A stretch of 64,000 nt of DNA from Collinsella aerofaciens (GCF_902364945.1 NZ_CABJFS010000010.1:1-64000), one strand, 5' to 3'. Counted from the stretch's first letter, positions 52,237 through 61,643 are shown. The notes: generated by a model from the letters alone, not told the origin. Program-made: numbers and translations.

Positions 52237-53655
52237 CTAGAAGATTTGGCGCAGGTCTCCGCGGTTGAGGGCTTCGTTGAAGAGGTGCTTGAACACCACG
52301 CTACCGTGTAGACCGTCGTGCTCGAACTCGTTGGTCACCCAGGCATGCGAGTTACCCACGCGGCTGAGCGTATCGAGCTGCATGCCCGAGTCGACGTACA
52401 TGTCGTCGAAATACACCGCGGCCTGCAGGGGCACCTCGTTGCACGCCAGTCGCTGCGGGTCGTAGATCTTGTCCCAGCTGGTGTCTTCCATCAGCAGGTC
52501 CATGGCGGGCTTGAAGGGCTTGAGCTCGGGCATCTGCTCGAACATCCACGGGAACATGGCCTCGCCGGTAAACATGAGCGGGCGCGCGAGGGTGTCAAAC
52601 TCGGCGCGCTGTGCCTTCTCTTCAGCCGCGGCCCAGCCAATGGGCATGGTGTCACCGTCGGCGTATATGAACTCCTGCAGCGTCCAGTACAGCGGATTCG
52701 TGCGCGTGTTGGTGCGCTCGAAGGCGCGCATCAAAAAGCTGTCGGATACCGAGGTGCCGCAGGTCAGCGTGCCGTCGCCGTCAACAAAAGCGTGATCGAT
52801 AATCCAATGCATGCGCTCAAAGCTCGGCTTCATGCCAAAGTCGCTGCCCATGAGCTGTAGGCGCTCGACCGTCATCGGCGAGCCGTCGGGCAGCACGGGC
52901 TTCTGAGCCTCGAGCGCATCGGCCAGGGCTGCCACGCGCTCGACGTCGGCAGGGTAGCGGTCGTAATACTGCTGCGTCTTGGCGACCATGCGCGGGAAGG
53001 TGTGCGCGTAGACTTCGCTTGCGCTCGCCGGCACGTGGGGGATGCCGCCGCAGGTAAAGCTTGCCGCCACGCCCTCGGGGAAGAGCGACAGATAGCTCAG
53101 CGTCAAAAAGCCGCCGTAGCTCTGCCCGAGTGTGACCCAGGGCCTGCCGCCAAAGCCTACCAGGCGCAGGTACTCAAAATCGCGCACGATAGAGCTGGCG
53201 AGGTGACGCTTGAGGAAGTCCGCCTGCGAGCGTGCTGTATCGGCGCCGGCGGCCGTTGCGCGATCACCCAGTGCCTTGATCGTGCGTCCGTCCACGCAGC
53301 TGCTGCGTCCGGTGCCGCGCTGGTCGGGAAGGACCACGCGGAAGTGCTTGACGGCCTCCTCGATCCAGCCGTCGCTTGTGGGCGACAGCGGACGCGGGCT
53401 CTCGCCGCCGGGGCCGCCCTGCAAAAACAGGAGCAGCGGCAGATCGTCGTTGATGCGGTCGGGCGCGCAAACCACACGGTAGAAGAGCTTGATGCTCTCG
53501 TGCGCGCCGGCGATGGGCGCCGGCATAGCGCCGCGGCGCATGGTGCTGCCGACGGCCAGGAGCATCGGCTCCAGGCCGCGCCAGTCAAGGGGGACGTCGA
53601 TGCTGTGGTCCTCGACGTAAAGGCCGGGGACGTGGTACGAAGTGATGAGGGCCAT
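52237..53655 (-). CDS. Proline iminopeptidase-like serine hydrolase (peptidase S33)
   Basis: A 472-residue alpha/beta hydrolase that should remove N-terminal proline from peptides. FLQGGPGGES is the oxyanion region, VLPDQRGTGRSS is typical of the family, and the nucleophile elbow is TLGQSYGGFL. The rest includes the cap domain. The start at 53655 follows GGAAGCATTAC on the minus strand; a longer frame is open. It lies between proB and proA but on the other strand. Confidence 0.85.
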   Translation of the reverse strand: MALITSYHVPGLYVEDHSIDVPLDWRGLEPMLLAVGSTMRRGAMPAPIAGAHESIKLFYRVVCAPDRINDDLPLLLFLQGGPGGESPRPLSPTSDGWIEEAVKHFRVVLPDQRGTGRSSCVDGRTIKALGDRATAAGADTARSQADFLKRHLASSIVRDFEYLRLVGFGGRPWVTLGQSYGGFLTLSYLSLFPEGVAASFTCGGIPHVPASASEVYAHTFPRMVAKTQQYYDRYPADVERVAALADALEAQKPVLPDGSPMTVERLQLMGSDFGMKPSFERMHWIIDHAFVDGDGTLTCGTSVSDSFLMRAFERTNTRTNPLYWTLQEFIYADGDTMPIGWAAAEEKAQRAEFDTLARPLMFTGEAMFPWMFEQMPELKPFKPAMDLLMEDTSWDKIYDPQRLACNEVPLQAAVYFDDMYVDSGMQLDTLSRVGNSHAWVTNEFEHDGLHGSVVFKHLFNEALNRGDLRQIF

Positions 53656-53767
53656 GTAATGCTTCCATTCGTTGCGGTGTTTCGGGTTGACCAATTCTAC
53701 CGCCGCGGGCGAGGCCATGCGCAAATCGGCTACCATGGTTGCAAACTTCTAGGAGAAAGGGCCGCCC

Positions 53768-55054
53768 ATGTCGGTCGATATAGCCACGTATGTCCACGAT
53801 CTTGCCGTTGCCGCCAAGGCAGCGTCGGCCTCGCTTGCCACGGCGAGCGATGAACAGCGCCAGGAGGCCGTGCGCGCCATGGCCGCAGCGCTGCGCAACG
53901 GTATCGACTCCATCGTTGCCGCCAACGAGCTCGATATGTCCGCCGCGCGCGATGCGGGTACCTCGGCCGGACTGCTCGATCGTCTGCTGCTGAGGCCCGA
54001 GCGCGTCGAGGGCATGGCCGCCGGCCTGGAAAAGCTCGCCGAGCTGCCCGATCCCGTGGGCCGCGTGCTCGACCACCGCGTGCTTGCAAGTGGCGTGGAC
54101 CTGACCCGTGTGAGTGTGCCGCTGGGCCTGGTCGCTATGGTCTACGAGGCGCGCCCCAACGTGACGGCCGACGCCGCGGGCATCTGCATCCGTACCGGCA
54201 ACGCCTGCATTCTGCGCGGCGGCTCGCTGGCCTATCACTCGTGTGCCATGATTTCTGAGCTGCTGGCCGATGCGCTCGAGGCCAAGGGCTTCCCGCGCGA
54301 GGCCGTGTCGATGATCGAGTCCACCGACCGCGAGGCCACTGGCGAGCTCATGAAGCTCCGCGGTATTGTCGACGTACTCATTCCGCGCGGCGGTGCAGGC
54401 CTGATCCAGCGCTGCGTGCGCGAGTCTCTCGTGCCGGTGATCGAGACGGGCACGGGCAACTGTCACATCTACGTGCATGAGTCCGCCGACTTTGATAAGG
54501 CGCTCAACATTATCGTTAATGCCAAGACCCAGCGTGTAGGCGTGTGCAATGCCGCCGAGTCGCTGCTGGTCGACCATGCTGTGGCCAATGTGTTTTTGCC
54601 TGCGGTCGTTGCCGTGCTGCACGACCACGATGTGCTGATTCACGGCGATGAGGCCACGTGTGCCGCTTGCGTTGCCGCCGGTCTTGCCGAGGGCGATGCT
54701 TACGTTGCCGCAACCGAGGAGGACTGGGGCCGCGAGTATCTGGCCCTCGAGATGAGCGTGAAGGTCGTGGCGAACGAGGAAGAGGCCATCGCGCACATCA
54801 ACCGCTATGGCACCATGCATTCCGAGGCCATCATCGCCGAGGACGCAGACGCCTGCGAGCGCTTCTTGGATGAGGTCGATGCCTCGGCCGTGTACGCTAA
54901 CGCTAGCACGCGCTTTACCGACGGCGGCGAGTTTGGCCTGGGCGCCGAAATTGGCATCTCGACCCAAAAGCTCCACGCCCGCGGACCCTTTGCCGCCGAG
55001 GCCCTCACCACCTACAAATACAAGCTTCGCGGCACCGGTCAGGTCCGCCCCTAA
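53768..55054 (+). CDS. proA: Gamma-glutamyl phosphate reductase
   Basis: A 428-residue NADPH-dependent enzyme, the second step of proline synthesis, making glutamate semialdehyde. Blocks include YEARPNVTADAAGICIRTGN, the catalytic cysteine in GTGNCHIYVHE (about residue 236), NAKTQRVGVCNAAESLL and ASTRFTDGGEFGLGAEIGIST, all diagnostic. The length is normal. The ATG follows AGGAGAAAGGGCCGCCC. It is divergent from the iminopeptidase, and a palindrome follows 16 bp after the stop. Confidence 0.95.
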   Translation: MSVDIATYVHDLAVAAKAASASLATASDEQRQEAVRAMAAALRNGIDSIVAANELDMSAARDAGTSAGLLDRLLLRPERVEGMAAGLEKLAELPDPVGRVLDHRVLASGVDLTRVSVPLGLVAMVYEARPNVTADAAGICIRTGNACILRGGSLAYHSCAMISELLADALEAKGFPREAVSMIESTDREATGELMKLRGIVDVLIPRGGAGLIQRCVRESLVPVIETGTGNCHIYVHESADFDKALNIIVNAKTQRVGVCNAAESLLVDHAVANVFLPAVVAVLHDHDVLIHGDEATCAACVAAGLAEGDAYVAATEEDWGREYLALEMSVKVVANEEEAIAHINRYGTMHSEAIIAEDADACERFLDEVDASAVYANASTRFTDGGEFGLGAEIGISTQKLHARGPFAAEALTTYKYKLRGTGQVRP

Positions 55055-55069
55055 CGCCCACGCAAACAA

Positions 55070-55108
55070 AAACCACCACAAAGGTGCCTGTCCCCTTTGT
55101 GGTGGTTT
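55070..55108. repeat. REP-like palindrome copy 6
   Basis: AAACCACCACAAAGG and CCTTTGTGGTGGTTT pair around TGCCTGTCC. It sits exactly between the convergent ends of proA and the HD-domain gene. Confidence 0.92.
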
Positions 55109-55113
55109 TGGTG

Positions 55114-55713
55114 CTAGGCCTGGAAGGCGTCGCGATCGGGAGCGAAGGACTGCATAGCCGCGATGGTGCGGTCAAAGAGCTCGGGAAGCTCCCAGCCCAG
55201 CATCTCAGCGCCTTGCGAAATCACGTCGCGCGAGCATCCGGCGGCAAAGCGCTTGTCCTTGAACTTCTTCTTGAGCGACTTGGTCGTAAAGTCCATGACG
55301 CTCTTGCTCGGGCGCATGATAACCGCGGCTCCGATCAGGCCGGTAAGCTCGTCGCAGGCAAACAGGATCTTCTCCATCTGCAGTTCGGGCTTGGGCAGCG
55401 AGGTGTTGAAATCAGAGGTGTGCGACTGAATGGCGCGGATGAGCTCAGGAGAGGCACCCTCGCCTTCGAGGATCTCGGCAGCGTAGATGGTGTGGTTCAT
55501 GGGGTCGTCCTCATGCTCCTCCCAATCCAGGTCGTGGAGCAGGCCGACGATGCCCCAGAACTCCTCGTTCTCGGGGTCGAACTCGCGCGCAAAGTAGCGC
55601 ATGGTGCCCTCGACCGTTTCGCCGTGGGTGATGTGGAACGGATCCTTGTTGTGCTCGTTGAGCAGTTCAAATGCGCGGTCGCGGGTGATTCCGGCGGTAA
55701 GCGTCTCTGCCAT
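55114..55713 (-). CDS. HD-domain phosphohydrolase
   Basis: A 199-residue protein with the HD metal site: His in HITHGETVEG, the HD pair in GLLHDLDWEEHED, and a later His/Asp in QSHTSDF and DELTGL. Members hydrolyse nucleotides or phosphoesters; the substrate is not predictable. The C-terminal basic segment KSLKKKFKDKRF could bind nucleic acid. The ATG is preceded by AAGGAGTCTGTT on the minus strand. It is flanked by palindrome copies on both sides. Confidence 0.85.
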   Translation of the reverse strand: MAETLTAGITRDRAFELLNEHNKDPFHITHGETVEGTMRYFAREFDPENEEFWGIVGLLHDLDWEEHEDDPMNHTIYAAEILEGEGASPELIRAIQSHTSDFNTSLPKPELQMEKILFACDELTGLIGAAVIMRPSKSVMDFTTKSLKKKFKDKRFAAGCSRDVISQGAEMLGWELPELFDRTIAAMQSFAPDRDAFQA

Positions 55714-55767
55714 AACAGACTCCTTGTGCTCGTGGGTATCGATGAGATTGAATACTACTAGAACAAG

Positions 55768-55808
55768 AAAACCACCACAAAGGTGCCTGTCCCCTTTGTG
55801 GTGGTTTT
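55768..55808. repeat. REP-like palindrome copy 7
   Basis: AAAACCACCACAAAGG and CCTTTGTGGTGGTTTT pair around TGCCTGTCC. It lies 8 bp beyond the carD stop (minus strand), between carD and the HD gene. Confidence 0.92.
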
Positions 55809-55815
55809 TGACAGG

Positions 55816-56301
55816 TTAGTTGAGGGCGGCTTGGGCTAGGCGGGCTTCGGCGGCCTCTTCGGTGACGCCCAGGGCCACGGCGAACTCCTCGATGGAGCGG
55901 CGCTTGGCTTCCTTGAGTACGCGCATGTAGTAGGAGCTGGGCTTTTTATCAGCTTCCTCGGCCTGGCGGATGCGGTGCATCATCGTCTTGGCCACACGGA
56001 CCGTCTCGGGCGCGCCCAGCTTGAGCTGCTGCTTAAAGTGTGTCTCTTCAAGCGAGCTGTTGCGCTCGGTAAAGGTGTCGCACTCCAGCTCGTCGTAGTG
56101 GCTCAGCAGGTGCTCGGCATCCTGCTGAGAGATGGCGGCATGTAGGCGGTCGGCCTGCGCCACGGGGTACATGAGAATCGTCTGCGCATGTCCCTGCTTG
56201 GTCTCGAGCAACAACATGGGCTGCGGCGTGTCGTCCCTAAAACCGACGACGGTGCAGACTCCCTGGCCCGGATGAATGACGTGTTGACCGATTGAGAACA
56301 T
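55816..56301 (-). CDS. CarD-family transcription regulator
   Basis: A 161-residue protein with an N-terminal RNA-polymerase-interacting Tudor-like domain (MFSIGQHVIHPGQGVCTVVG) and a helical C-terminal domain with conserved aromatics (PSSYYMRVLKEAKRRSIEEFAVAL). CarD/CdnL proteins bind the polymerase beta subunit and stabilise the open complex. The length is normal. It stands at the end of a gap that holds its own promoter and that of argS. Confidence 0.9.
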   Translation of the reverse strand: MFSIGQHVIHPGQGVCTVVGFRDDTPQPMLLLETKQGHAQTILMYPVAQADRLHAAISQQDAEHLLSHYDELECDTFTERNSSLEETHFKQQLKLGAPETVRVAKTMMHRIRQAEEADKKPSSYYMRVLKEAKRRSIEEFAVALGVTEEAAEARLAQAALN

Positions 56302-56643
56302 GCTACCTCCAACTTATACGAATTTGCGTATGTCTAGAATACCACGTTGACGTGCGCAAACCATTACTTTATGCAGGAAAAGCACACAACTCCGATAGGT
56401 AAGAGTATTCGATATTCCGAGCAGCTCATGCACATGTTTATGCATTTTCGGCAGGTGCACAATCGGCAGGCAGACCGCTATCTTTGAATGGTCCTGTGCG
56501 AGCTGTAGTCATTTTTGTGCATATGCAATATCGATTAACTTTACCCTGCGACAGTAGCTACTGCTTGTGATAGAGTGCTACAAACTCTGGCTTTTGCCCT
56601 ACGAGTGACCAAGAGCTCGGGGGCTTTAACACAAGGAGGATCT
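56302..56643. other. Divergent intergenic region between carD and argS
   Basis: A 342 bp AT-rich spacer carrying two divergent promoters, by position. No gene, T-box or clear terminator was seen. The argS ribosome-binding site ACAAGGAGGATCT ends it. Nothing else was recognised. Confidence 0.6.
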
Positions 56644-58497
56644 ATGCCCGAGAAGATTGAAGAGCTGGTACGCGCTGCGCTTGCTGCGGCCCAGGAGGCC
56701 GGCGACCTTTCCGCATTTGAACTTGACGATTGCGCTATCGAGCGACCGGCTGATACTTCTCATGGCGAGTGGACTTCCACCATGGCTCTGAAGTCCGCCA
56801 AGCTGGCTCACTGCGCCCCGCGCAAGATCGCCGAGGCCGTCGTTGCCCATATGCCCGAGGACCCCGCGATCGAGAAGGTCGAGATCGCCGGCCCCGGCTT
56901 CATCAACTTCTACCTCTCCGTCGCCGTCAAGAACGCCATCTTTGGCGAGGCCCGCGAGAAGGGTATGGACTTTGCTAAGTCCAACGTCGGCGGCGGCCTG
57001 AAGACTCAGGTCGAGTTCGTCTCCGCCAACCCCGTCGGCCCCATGCACATCGGCCACGGCCGCTGGGCTGCTCTGGGCGACTCCCTTTGCCGCGTCATGG
57101 ACCACGCCGGTTACGACATCCAGCGTGAGTTCTACATCAACGACCACGGCTCTCAGATGAACACTTTCGGCAACTCCATCAGCACGCGCTACATGCAGCT
57201 CGCCGACATCATCGCCAAGCAGGGCGTTGATATCGACGAGGCTCACAAGCTGCTGATCGCCGACCGTGACGCCTTTGTTGCCGACGAGAACGACGAGCAC
57301 CCCGAGACCCATCCGTATCAGGACAACTTTGCCGAGACCTTGGGCAAGGACTCTTACGGCGGCGACTACATCATCGACGAGGCCGCCGAGTTCTGGCGCA
57401 CCGACGGCGACAAGTGGGTCGACGCCGATCCGCAGGAGCGTATGGAGAGCTTCCGTGAGCGCGGCTACGTGAAGATGGTCGACAACATGCGCGACCTCTG
57501 CCACGCCGTCAACTGCGACTTTGACCGTTGGTACTCCGAGCGCTCGCTGTATGTGAAGGACACCGAGGGCGAGACCGCCGGCACCTCCGCCGTCGACCGC
57601 GCTTTTGAGAAGCTCGACAAGATGGGCTACCTCTACACCAAGGACGGCGCCCTGTGGTTCCGCTCCACCGATCTGGGCGACGACAAGGACCGCGTCCTGA
57701 TCAAGTCCGACGGCGAGTACACCTACTTCGCCTCCGACGTCGCCTATCACTGGGATAAGTTCCAGCGCGTCGACCACGTCATCGACATCTGGGGCGCCGA
57801 CCACCACGGTTACATCGAGCGCGTCCGCTGCGTCTGCGACGCTCTGGGTTACCCCGGCAAGTTCGAGGTTCTACTGGGCCAGCTCGTCAACCTGCTGCGT
57901 AACGGCAAGCCCGTCCGTATGTCCAAGCGCAAGGGCACCATGGTGACCCTTCAGGAGCTCGTCGACGAGGTTGGCTCCGATGCCGCTCGCTACACGCTCA
58001 TCTCCAAGAGCTCCAACCAGATGGTCGACTTCGACATCGAGGCCGTTAAGAAGCGCGACAACTCCAACCCGGTCTATTACGTGCAGTATGCTCACGCCCG
58101 CGTGTGCTCCATCCTGCGCCGTGCCGCCGACGTTACCGCCGAGCAGGCCGACGAGATGGGCATGAAGGCCGTTGCCGCCAAGGCCATCGGTGAGAACGTC
58201 GATTACTCGCTGCTGACCGACCCGACCGAGCTCGCCCTTTCGCGCAAGCTCAACGAGCTCACCGACCTGATCGCCAGCTGTGCTCGCGATCGCGCCCCGT
58301 TCCGTCTGACCCACTTTGCCGAGGAACTCGCCGGTGACTTCCACAGCTTCTACGCTGCCTGCCAGGTGCTGCCGAGCGAGGGCCGTCCCGTCGACCCCGA
58401 GCTTTCGCGTGCCCGTCTGGCCGCTTGCGATGCCGTCCGCGTGACGCTCGCCCTGGTGCTCACCCTCGTTGGCGTTTCCGCGCCCGAGCAGATGTAA
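56644..58497 (+). CDS. argS: Arginyl-tRNA synthetase
   Basis: A 617-residue class I synthetase charging tRNA-Arg. Its HIGH-type motif is NPVGPMHIGHGRW (about residue 130) and the KMSKS-equivalent is RMSKRKGTMVTLQEL, the variant loop usual in this enzyme. The N-terminal Add1 domain covers residues 1-100 and the DALR anticodon domain about 480-617, ending ALVLTLVGVSAPEQM. The ATG follows ACAAGGAGGATCT. A terminator follows at 58544. Confidence 0.95.
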   Translation: MPEKIEELVRAALAAAQEAGDLSAFELDDCAIERPADTSHGEWTSTMALKSAKLAHCAPRKIAEAVVAHMPEDPAIEKVEIAGPGFINFYLSVAVKNAIFGEAREKGMDFAKSNVGGGLKTQVEFVSANPVGPMHIGHGRWAALGDSLCRVMDHAGYDIQREFYINDHGSQMNTFGNSISTRYMQLADIIAKQGVDIDEAHKLLIADRDAFVADENDEHPETHPYQDNFAETLGKDSYGGDYIIDEAAEFWRTDGDKWVDADPQERMESFRERGYVKMVDNMRDLCHAVNCDFDRWYSERSLYVKDTEGETAGTSAVDRAFEKLDKMGYLYTKDGALWFRSTDLGDDKDRVLIKSDGEYTYFASDVAYHWDKFQRVDHVIDIWGADHHGYIERVRCVCDALGYPGKFEVLLGQLVNLLRNGKPVRMSKRKGTMVTLQELVDEVGSDAARYTLISKSSNQMVDFDIEAVKKRDNSNPVYYVQYAHARVCSILRRAADVTAEQADEMGMKAVAAKAIGENVDYSLLTDPTELALSRKLNELTDLIASCARDRAPFRLTHFAEELAGDFHSFYAACQVLPSEGRPVDPELSRARLAACDAVRVTLALVLTLVGVSAPEQM

Positions 58498-58543
58498 CCT
58501 GCGGGTCATTTGACCGTGTAGGTTTGGTTTAACTGAGCCCTAT

Positions 58544-58576
58544 AAGCCCGATCTCCCACGGAGGTCGGGCTTTTTT
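58544..58576 (+). terminator. argS terminator
   Basis: AAGCCCGATCTCC pairs with GGAGGTCGGGCTT (one G-U pair) around CAC and is followed by a T run. Confidence 0.88.
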
Positions 58577-58621
58577 CGCAAATGCCGACGTATTGACGAA
58601 TTTGGAACTGCTGGAAATACG

Positions 58622-58772
58622 AAACTATGCCGGTTTACTACGATGAATTGGGAATTTCCAACCACGCCGGCTTTTCGCAAAAAAGCGCAAGGCATCTACC
58701 TGCGGTTTTTAGTTCAACATGTTTCGGAGTGGTCGCGGTTGATCGATTCGTCGTAGTAAACCGCCATAGTTT
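58622..58772. repeat. 151 bp inverted-repeat element
   Basis: The 26 bp arms at 58622-58647 and 58747-58772 are reverse complements with two mismatches (core GGTTTACTACGA). The interior is AT-mixed with no coding support. It resembles a small non-autonomous element. Confidence 0.65.
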
Positions 58773-58807
58773 TGGCGGAGGCAGTCTGATTTGTGGGTGG
58801 TAGACCA

Positions 58808-58860
58808 AAGAGTGTCCCTTTTGACTAGTCGTTTAAGAACGCCCCCAATGACTAAGTTGC
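58808..58860. repeat. GTCCC/CGTTTAAGAACG dispersed repeat
   Basis: AGAGTGTCCC, ACTAGTCGTTTAAGAACG and CCCCAATGACTAAG match the block at 39389-39440 in order and spacing. With the element at 58622-58772 it makes up most of the gap 58498-59027; the remainder is the rho promoter region. Confidence 0.6.
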
Positions 58861-59027
58861 AGGTGGCGGCGGTTGTGTTACACTAACGCTGCGTAGTTGA
58901 CGCAATCATCTCGATACAGATCAATGATGTCCGTCGTTTTGAACGGAACTAGACTGTTTAGCCGCCCTGAAGGTTTATGCAGGGAGCATGTGATCACAGG
59001 GCTTGAAAAGAAAGTTGAGCAAACACT

Positions 59028-61574
59028 GTGTCTGATCAACAGCAAGAAAACGAAATAACGACGACGCAAGCCGCTCCCGCTGCACCGGTTGCGTCGGACC
59101 AGGTCGCGGCGCCCGCGCAAGCCTCGGCTCCCGAGACGCCTAAGGCTGCTTCGACGCCTGCGCCTGCAACTGGTGAGGAGGCTGCTCCGGCAAAGCCCAA
59201 GCTCGCGCGCCGCACGGCCAAGCCTGCCGCTGACGGCGAGGAGGTCACCAAGCCCAAGCGCCGTACCACGCGCACGACGCGCGCCAAGCGCACCGTTGCA
59301 GCTGACTCCTCGGCGCCGATTTCCGATGAGGTCGCGCAGGCACGTGCGTTGGCGCAGATTAGCGAGGCTCAGGTGGTGCGCGCCCGCCGTCGTGCTGCCG
59401 AGCGCGAGGCCGCGGCTCTGACCGAGCTTGCAGCTCCGTCTGTGCCCGAGACGCCTGCCGCCATCGAGACCCCTGCCGCCGACCTGCCGACCGAGAAGCC
59501 GGCACCGCGCACACGCCGCCGCACGGCTGCTAAGGCCGAGCAAGTTGCGGAACAGGTAGCCCCCGAGCTCACTGAGGCTTCGGTCCGTTCCGCGGCAGGG
59601 GAGGGCACATTGCCTGTTGAGCCCGCTGCGCCTGTCGAGGCCAACGAAGTTCCCGTTGTCGATCCGGCTTTGCGCCCGCACCGTCGCGGTCGCAAGCCCA
59701 AGGCCTTTGTCGAGGCAGAGAAGGCCGCAGCAGCAGCCGCCGCCGCTCGGGATGCTGCGGCGACCGCCGAGTCTGCAACCGCTGCCGATGCACCCGTCCA
59801 GGATGCTACGACTTCCGAGGCCGCTCCCGCCGATGCCGAGCCCGCCGACGTCCGTCCCGGTCGCAGCCGTCGTACTGCTGCTAAGCGCACGTCCAAGGCC
59901 AAGGCTGCCAAGAAGGGTGCGTCCGAGGATTCTGCCGAGACGACCGCCGATGCGTCGACTGATGTCGCCAAGGCCCAGGACGTCGAACAGCCTGCGTCCG
60001 AGAAGCCCAAGCGCGGTCGTAAGAAGTCCGTTAAGGCCAAGGCGTCCGAGCAGCAGGATGTCGAAGCGCAGGTTGATTCTGGCGCCGAGGCCAATGACGC
60101 CGCCGCGGCCAATGTTGGCACCGCCGCAACCGATGGTGCCGCCCCCGCTGAGGGCGAAGACGGCACTCGTCCCAACCGTCGCCAGCACAAGCGCAACGAC
60201 GAGCGCAACGAGCGTAAGGACGACCGCAACAACGACCGTCGCAACCGCCAGCGCGATCGCAAACAGCGCAACAAGGAGCGTAATGCCGCTCCCACCGAGC
60301 CCACGCTTTCGCGCGAGGAACTCGCGGCCATGAAGGTCGCTGAGCTGCGCGAGAAGGCTAAGGAGTTCGAGATCGAGACGACCGGCAAGAAGAAGGCCGA
60401 GCTCGTCGAGGAAATCTACGTCACCGCTGCGAAGGCCGAGGGCTTCCGCGACATCAAGGGCATTCTGCAGATTCGCCCGGACAGCTCCGGCATCATCCAC
60501 GCCCATGGCTACATGAAGTCCAACGACGACGCCTTCGTGCCCGCCTACCTCATCCGCTCCGCGCGCCTGCGCACGGGCGACGTCATCGAGGGCTCGCTGC
60601 GTCCTTCGCGCGGCGGCGACAAGCGCGCCGGCCTCGCCAAAATCACGACCGTCAACGGTCTGGACCCCGAGCAGATTCGCAACCGTCCCAAGTTCGGCGA
60701 CCTCACCCCGGTCTATCCCAACGAGCCGCTGCGCATGGAGCACGGCAAGGACTCTATTACCGGCCGCGCCATCGACATCGTGTCACCGATCGGCAAGGGC
60801 CAGCGCGGCCTGATCGTGTCCCCGCCCAAGGCCGGCAAGACCACGATCCTCAAGAAGATCTGCCAGTCTATCTCGATTAACAACCCCGAGGTGCACCTCA
60901 TCTGCCTGCTCGTCGACGAGCGCCCCGAAGAGGTCACCGATATGCAGCGTTCCATCAAGGGCGAGGTTGTGGCGTCGACCTTCGATATGCCTGCCGACAA
61001 CCACACCCGCGTGGCAGAGCTCGTCATCGAGCGCGCCAAGCGCATCGTAGAGCTGGGTGGCGACGTCGTGGTGGTGCTCGACTCCATCACGCGCCTCGCC
61101 CGCGCCTACAACTTGGCGGCGCCCGCCTCGGGCCGCATCCTTTCGGGCGGCGTCGATTCGGCGGCCCTATATCCGCCCAAGCGCTTCCTGGGTGCAGCCC
61201 GCAATATCGAGAACGGTGGCTCGCTTACCATCCTGGCCTCTGCCCTCATCGACACCGGTTCCAAGATGGACGAAGTCATCTTTGAGGAGTTCAAGGGCAC
61301 CGGCAACATGGAGCTTAAGCTCGACCGCGACCTGGCCGACCGCCGCATCTTCCCGGCTATCGACCCCGTTGCCTCCGGTACGCGTAACGAGGACCTGTTG
61401 GTCGACGAGCAGATGCGTCCGTTTGTCTTTGGTCTGCGTCGCATTCTTGCCGGCATGAACAACACCGAGCGCGCAGCCGCATCGTTTATCAAGGGTCTTA
61501 AGGGCACCAACACCAACCAGGAGTTCCTGGTGCGTTCGGCCAAAAAACACAGCGACTACGAGCAGACGTTCTAG
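59028..61574 (+). CDS. rho: Transcription termination factor Rho with very long N-terminal extension
   Basis: An 848-residue RNA-dependent ATPase hexamer that ends transcription. The usual core of about 420 residues starts near residue 425: Rho_N (LSREELAAMKVAELREKAKE), the RNA-binding fold (GFRDIKGILQIRPDSSG), P-loop SPPKAGKTT at about 598, and SGGVDSAALYPPKRF. Before it stand about 420 residues of disordered Ala/Pro/Lys/Arg/Glu sequence ending in an Arg/Asn/Asp-rich block (about 385-420). Actinobacterial Rho often carries such an insert, believed to widen RNA binding; this one is large. The GTG start at 59028 has no strong ribosome site. Confidence 0.95.
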   Translation: MSDQQQENEITTTQAAPAAPVASDQVAAPAQASAPETPKAASTPAPATGEEAAPAKPKLARRTAKPAADGEEVTKPKRRTTRTTRAKRTVAADSSAPISDEVAQARALAQISEAQVVRARRRAAEREAAALTELAAPSVPETPAAIETPAADLPTEKPAPRTRRRTAAKAEQVAEQVAPELTEASVRSAAGEGTLPVEPAAPVEANEVPVVDPALRPHRRGRKPKAFVEAEKAAAAAAAARDAAATAESATAADAPVQDATTSEAAPADAEPADVRPGRSRRTAAKRTSKAKAAKKGASEDSAETTADASTDVAKAQDVEQPASEKPKRGRKKSVKAKASEQQDVEAQVDSGAEANDAAAANVGTAATDGAAPAEGEDGTRPNRRQHKRNDERNERKDDRNNDRRNRQRDRKQRNKERNAAPTEPTLSREELAAMKVAELREKAKEFEIETTGKKKAELVEEIYVTAAKAEGFRDIKGILQIRPDSSGIIHAHGYMKSNDDAFVPAYLIRSARLRTGDVIEGSLRPSRGGDKRAGLAKITTVNGLDPEQIRNRPKFGDLTPVYPNEPLRMEHGKDSITGRAIDIVSPIGKGQRGLIVSPPKAGKTTILKKICQSISINNPEVHLICLLVDERPEEVTDMQRSIKGEVVASTFDMPADNHTRVAELVIERAKRIVELGGDVVVVLDSITRLARAYNLAAPASGRILSGGVDSAALYPPKRFLGAARNIENGGSLTILASALIDTGSKMDEVIFEEFKGTGNMELKLDRDLADRRIFPAIDPVASGTRNEDLLVDEQMRPFVFGLRRILAGMNNTERAAASFIKGLKGTNTNQEFLVRSAKKHSDYEQTF

Positions 61575-61611
61575 GTTGTCATCCACGCGCAGCGATAGTC
61601 ATCAATGCGAT

Positions 61612-61643
61612 AAAGGGTCGGGGCTTTGAGCCTCGGCCCTTTT
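61612..61643 (+). terminator. rho terminator
   Basis: AAAGGGTCGGGGC and GCCTCGGCCCTTT pair with G-U wobbles around TTTGA, then TTTC. The rest of 61575-61887 is AT-richer and shows only the next promoter. Confidence 0.75.

Noticed and set aside
53585..55081. 498-codon minus-strand frame opposite proA
   Set aside because: It is a shadow frame without conserved motifs; proA is complete on the other strand.
56302..56643. T-box leader upstream of argS
   Set aside because: The T-box core word and a terminator/antiterminator pair were not found.
58878..60743. 621-codon minus-strand frame rich in Leu and Gly
   Set aside because: It lies opposite the low-complexity Ala/Lys codons of rho, which yield such frames by chance; there is no ribosome site or family match.
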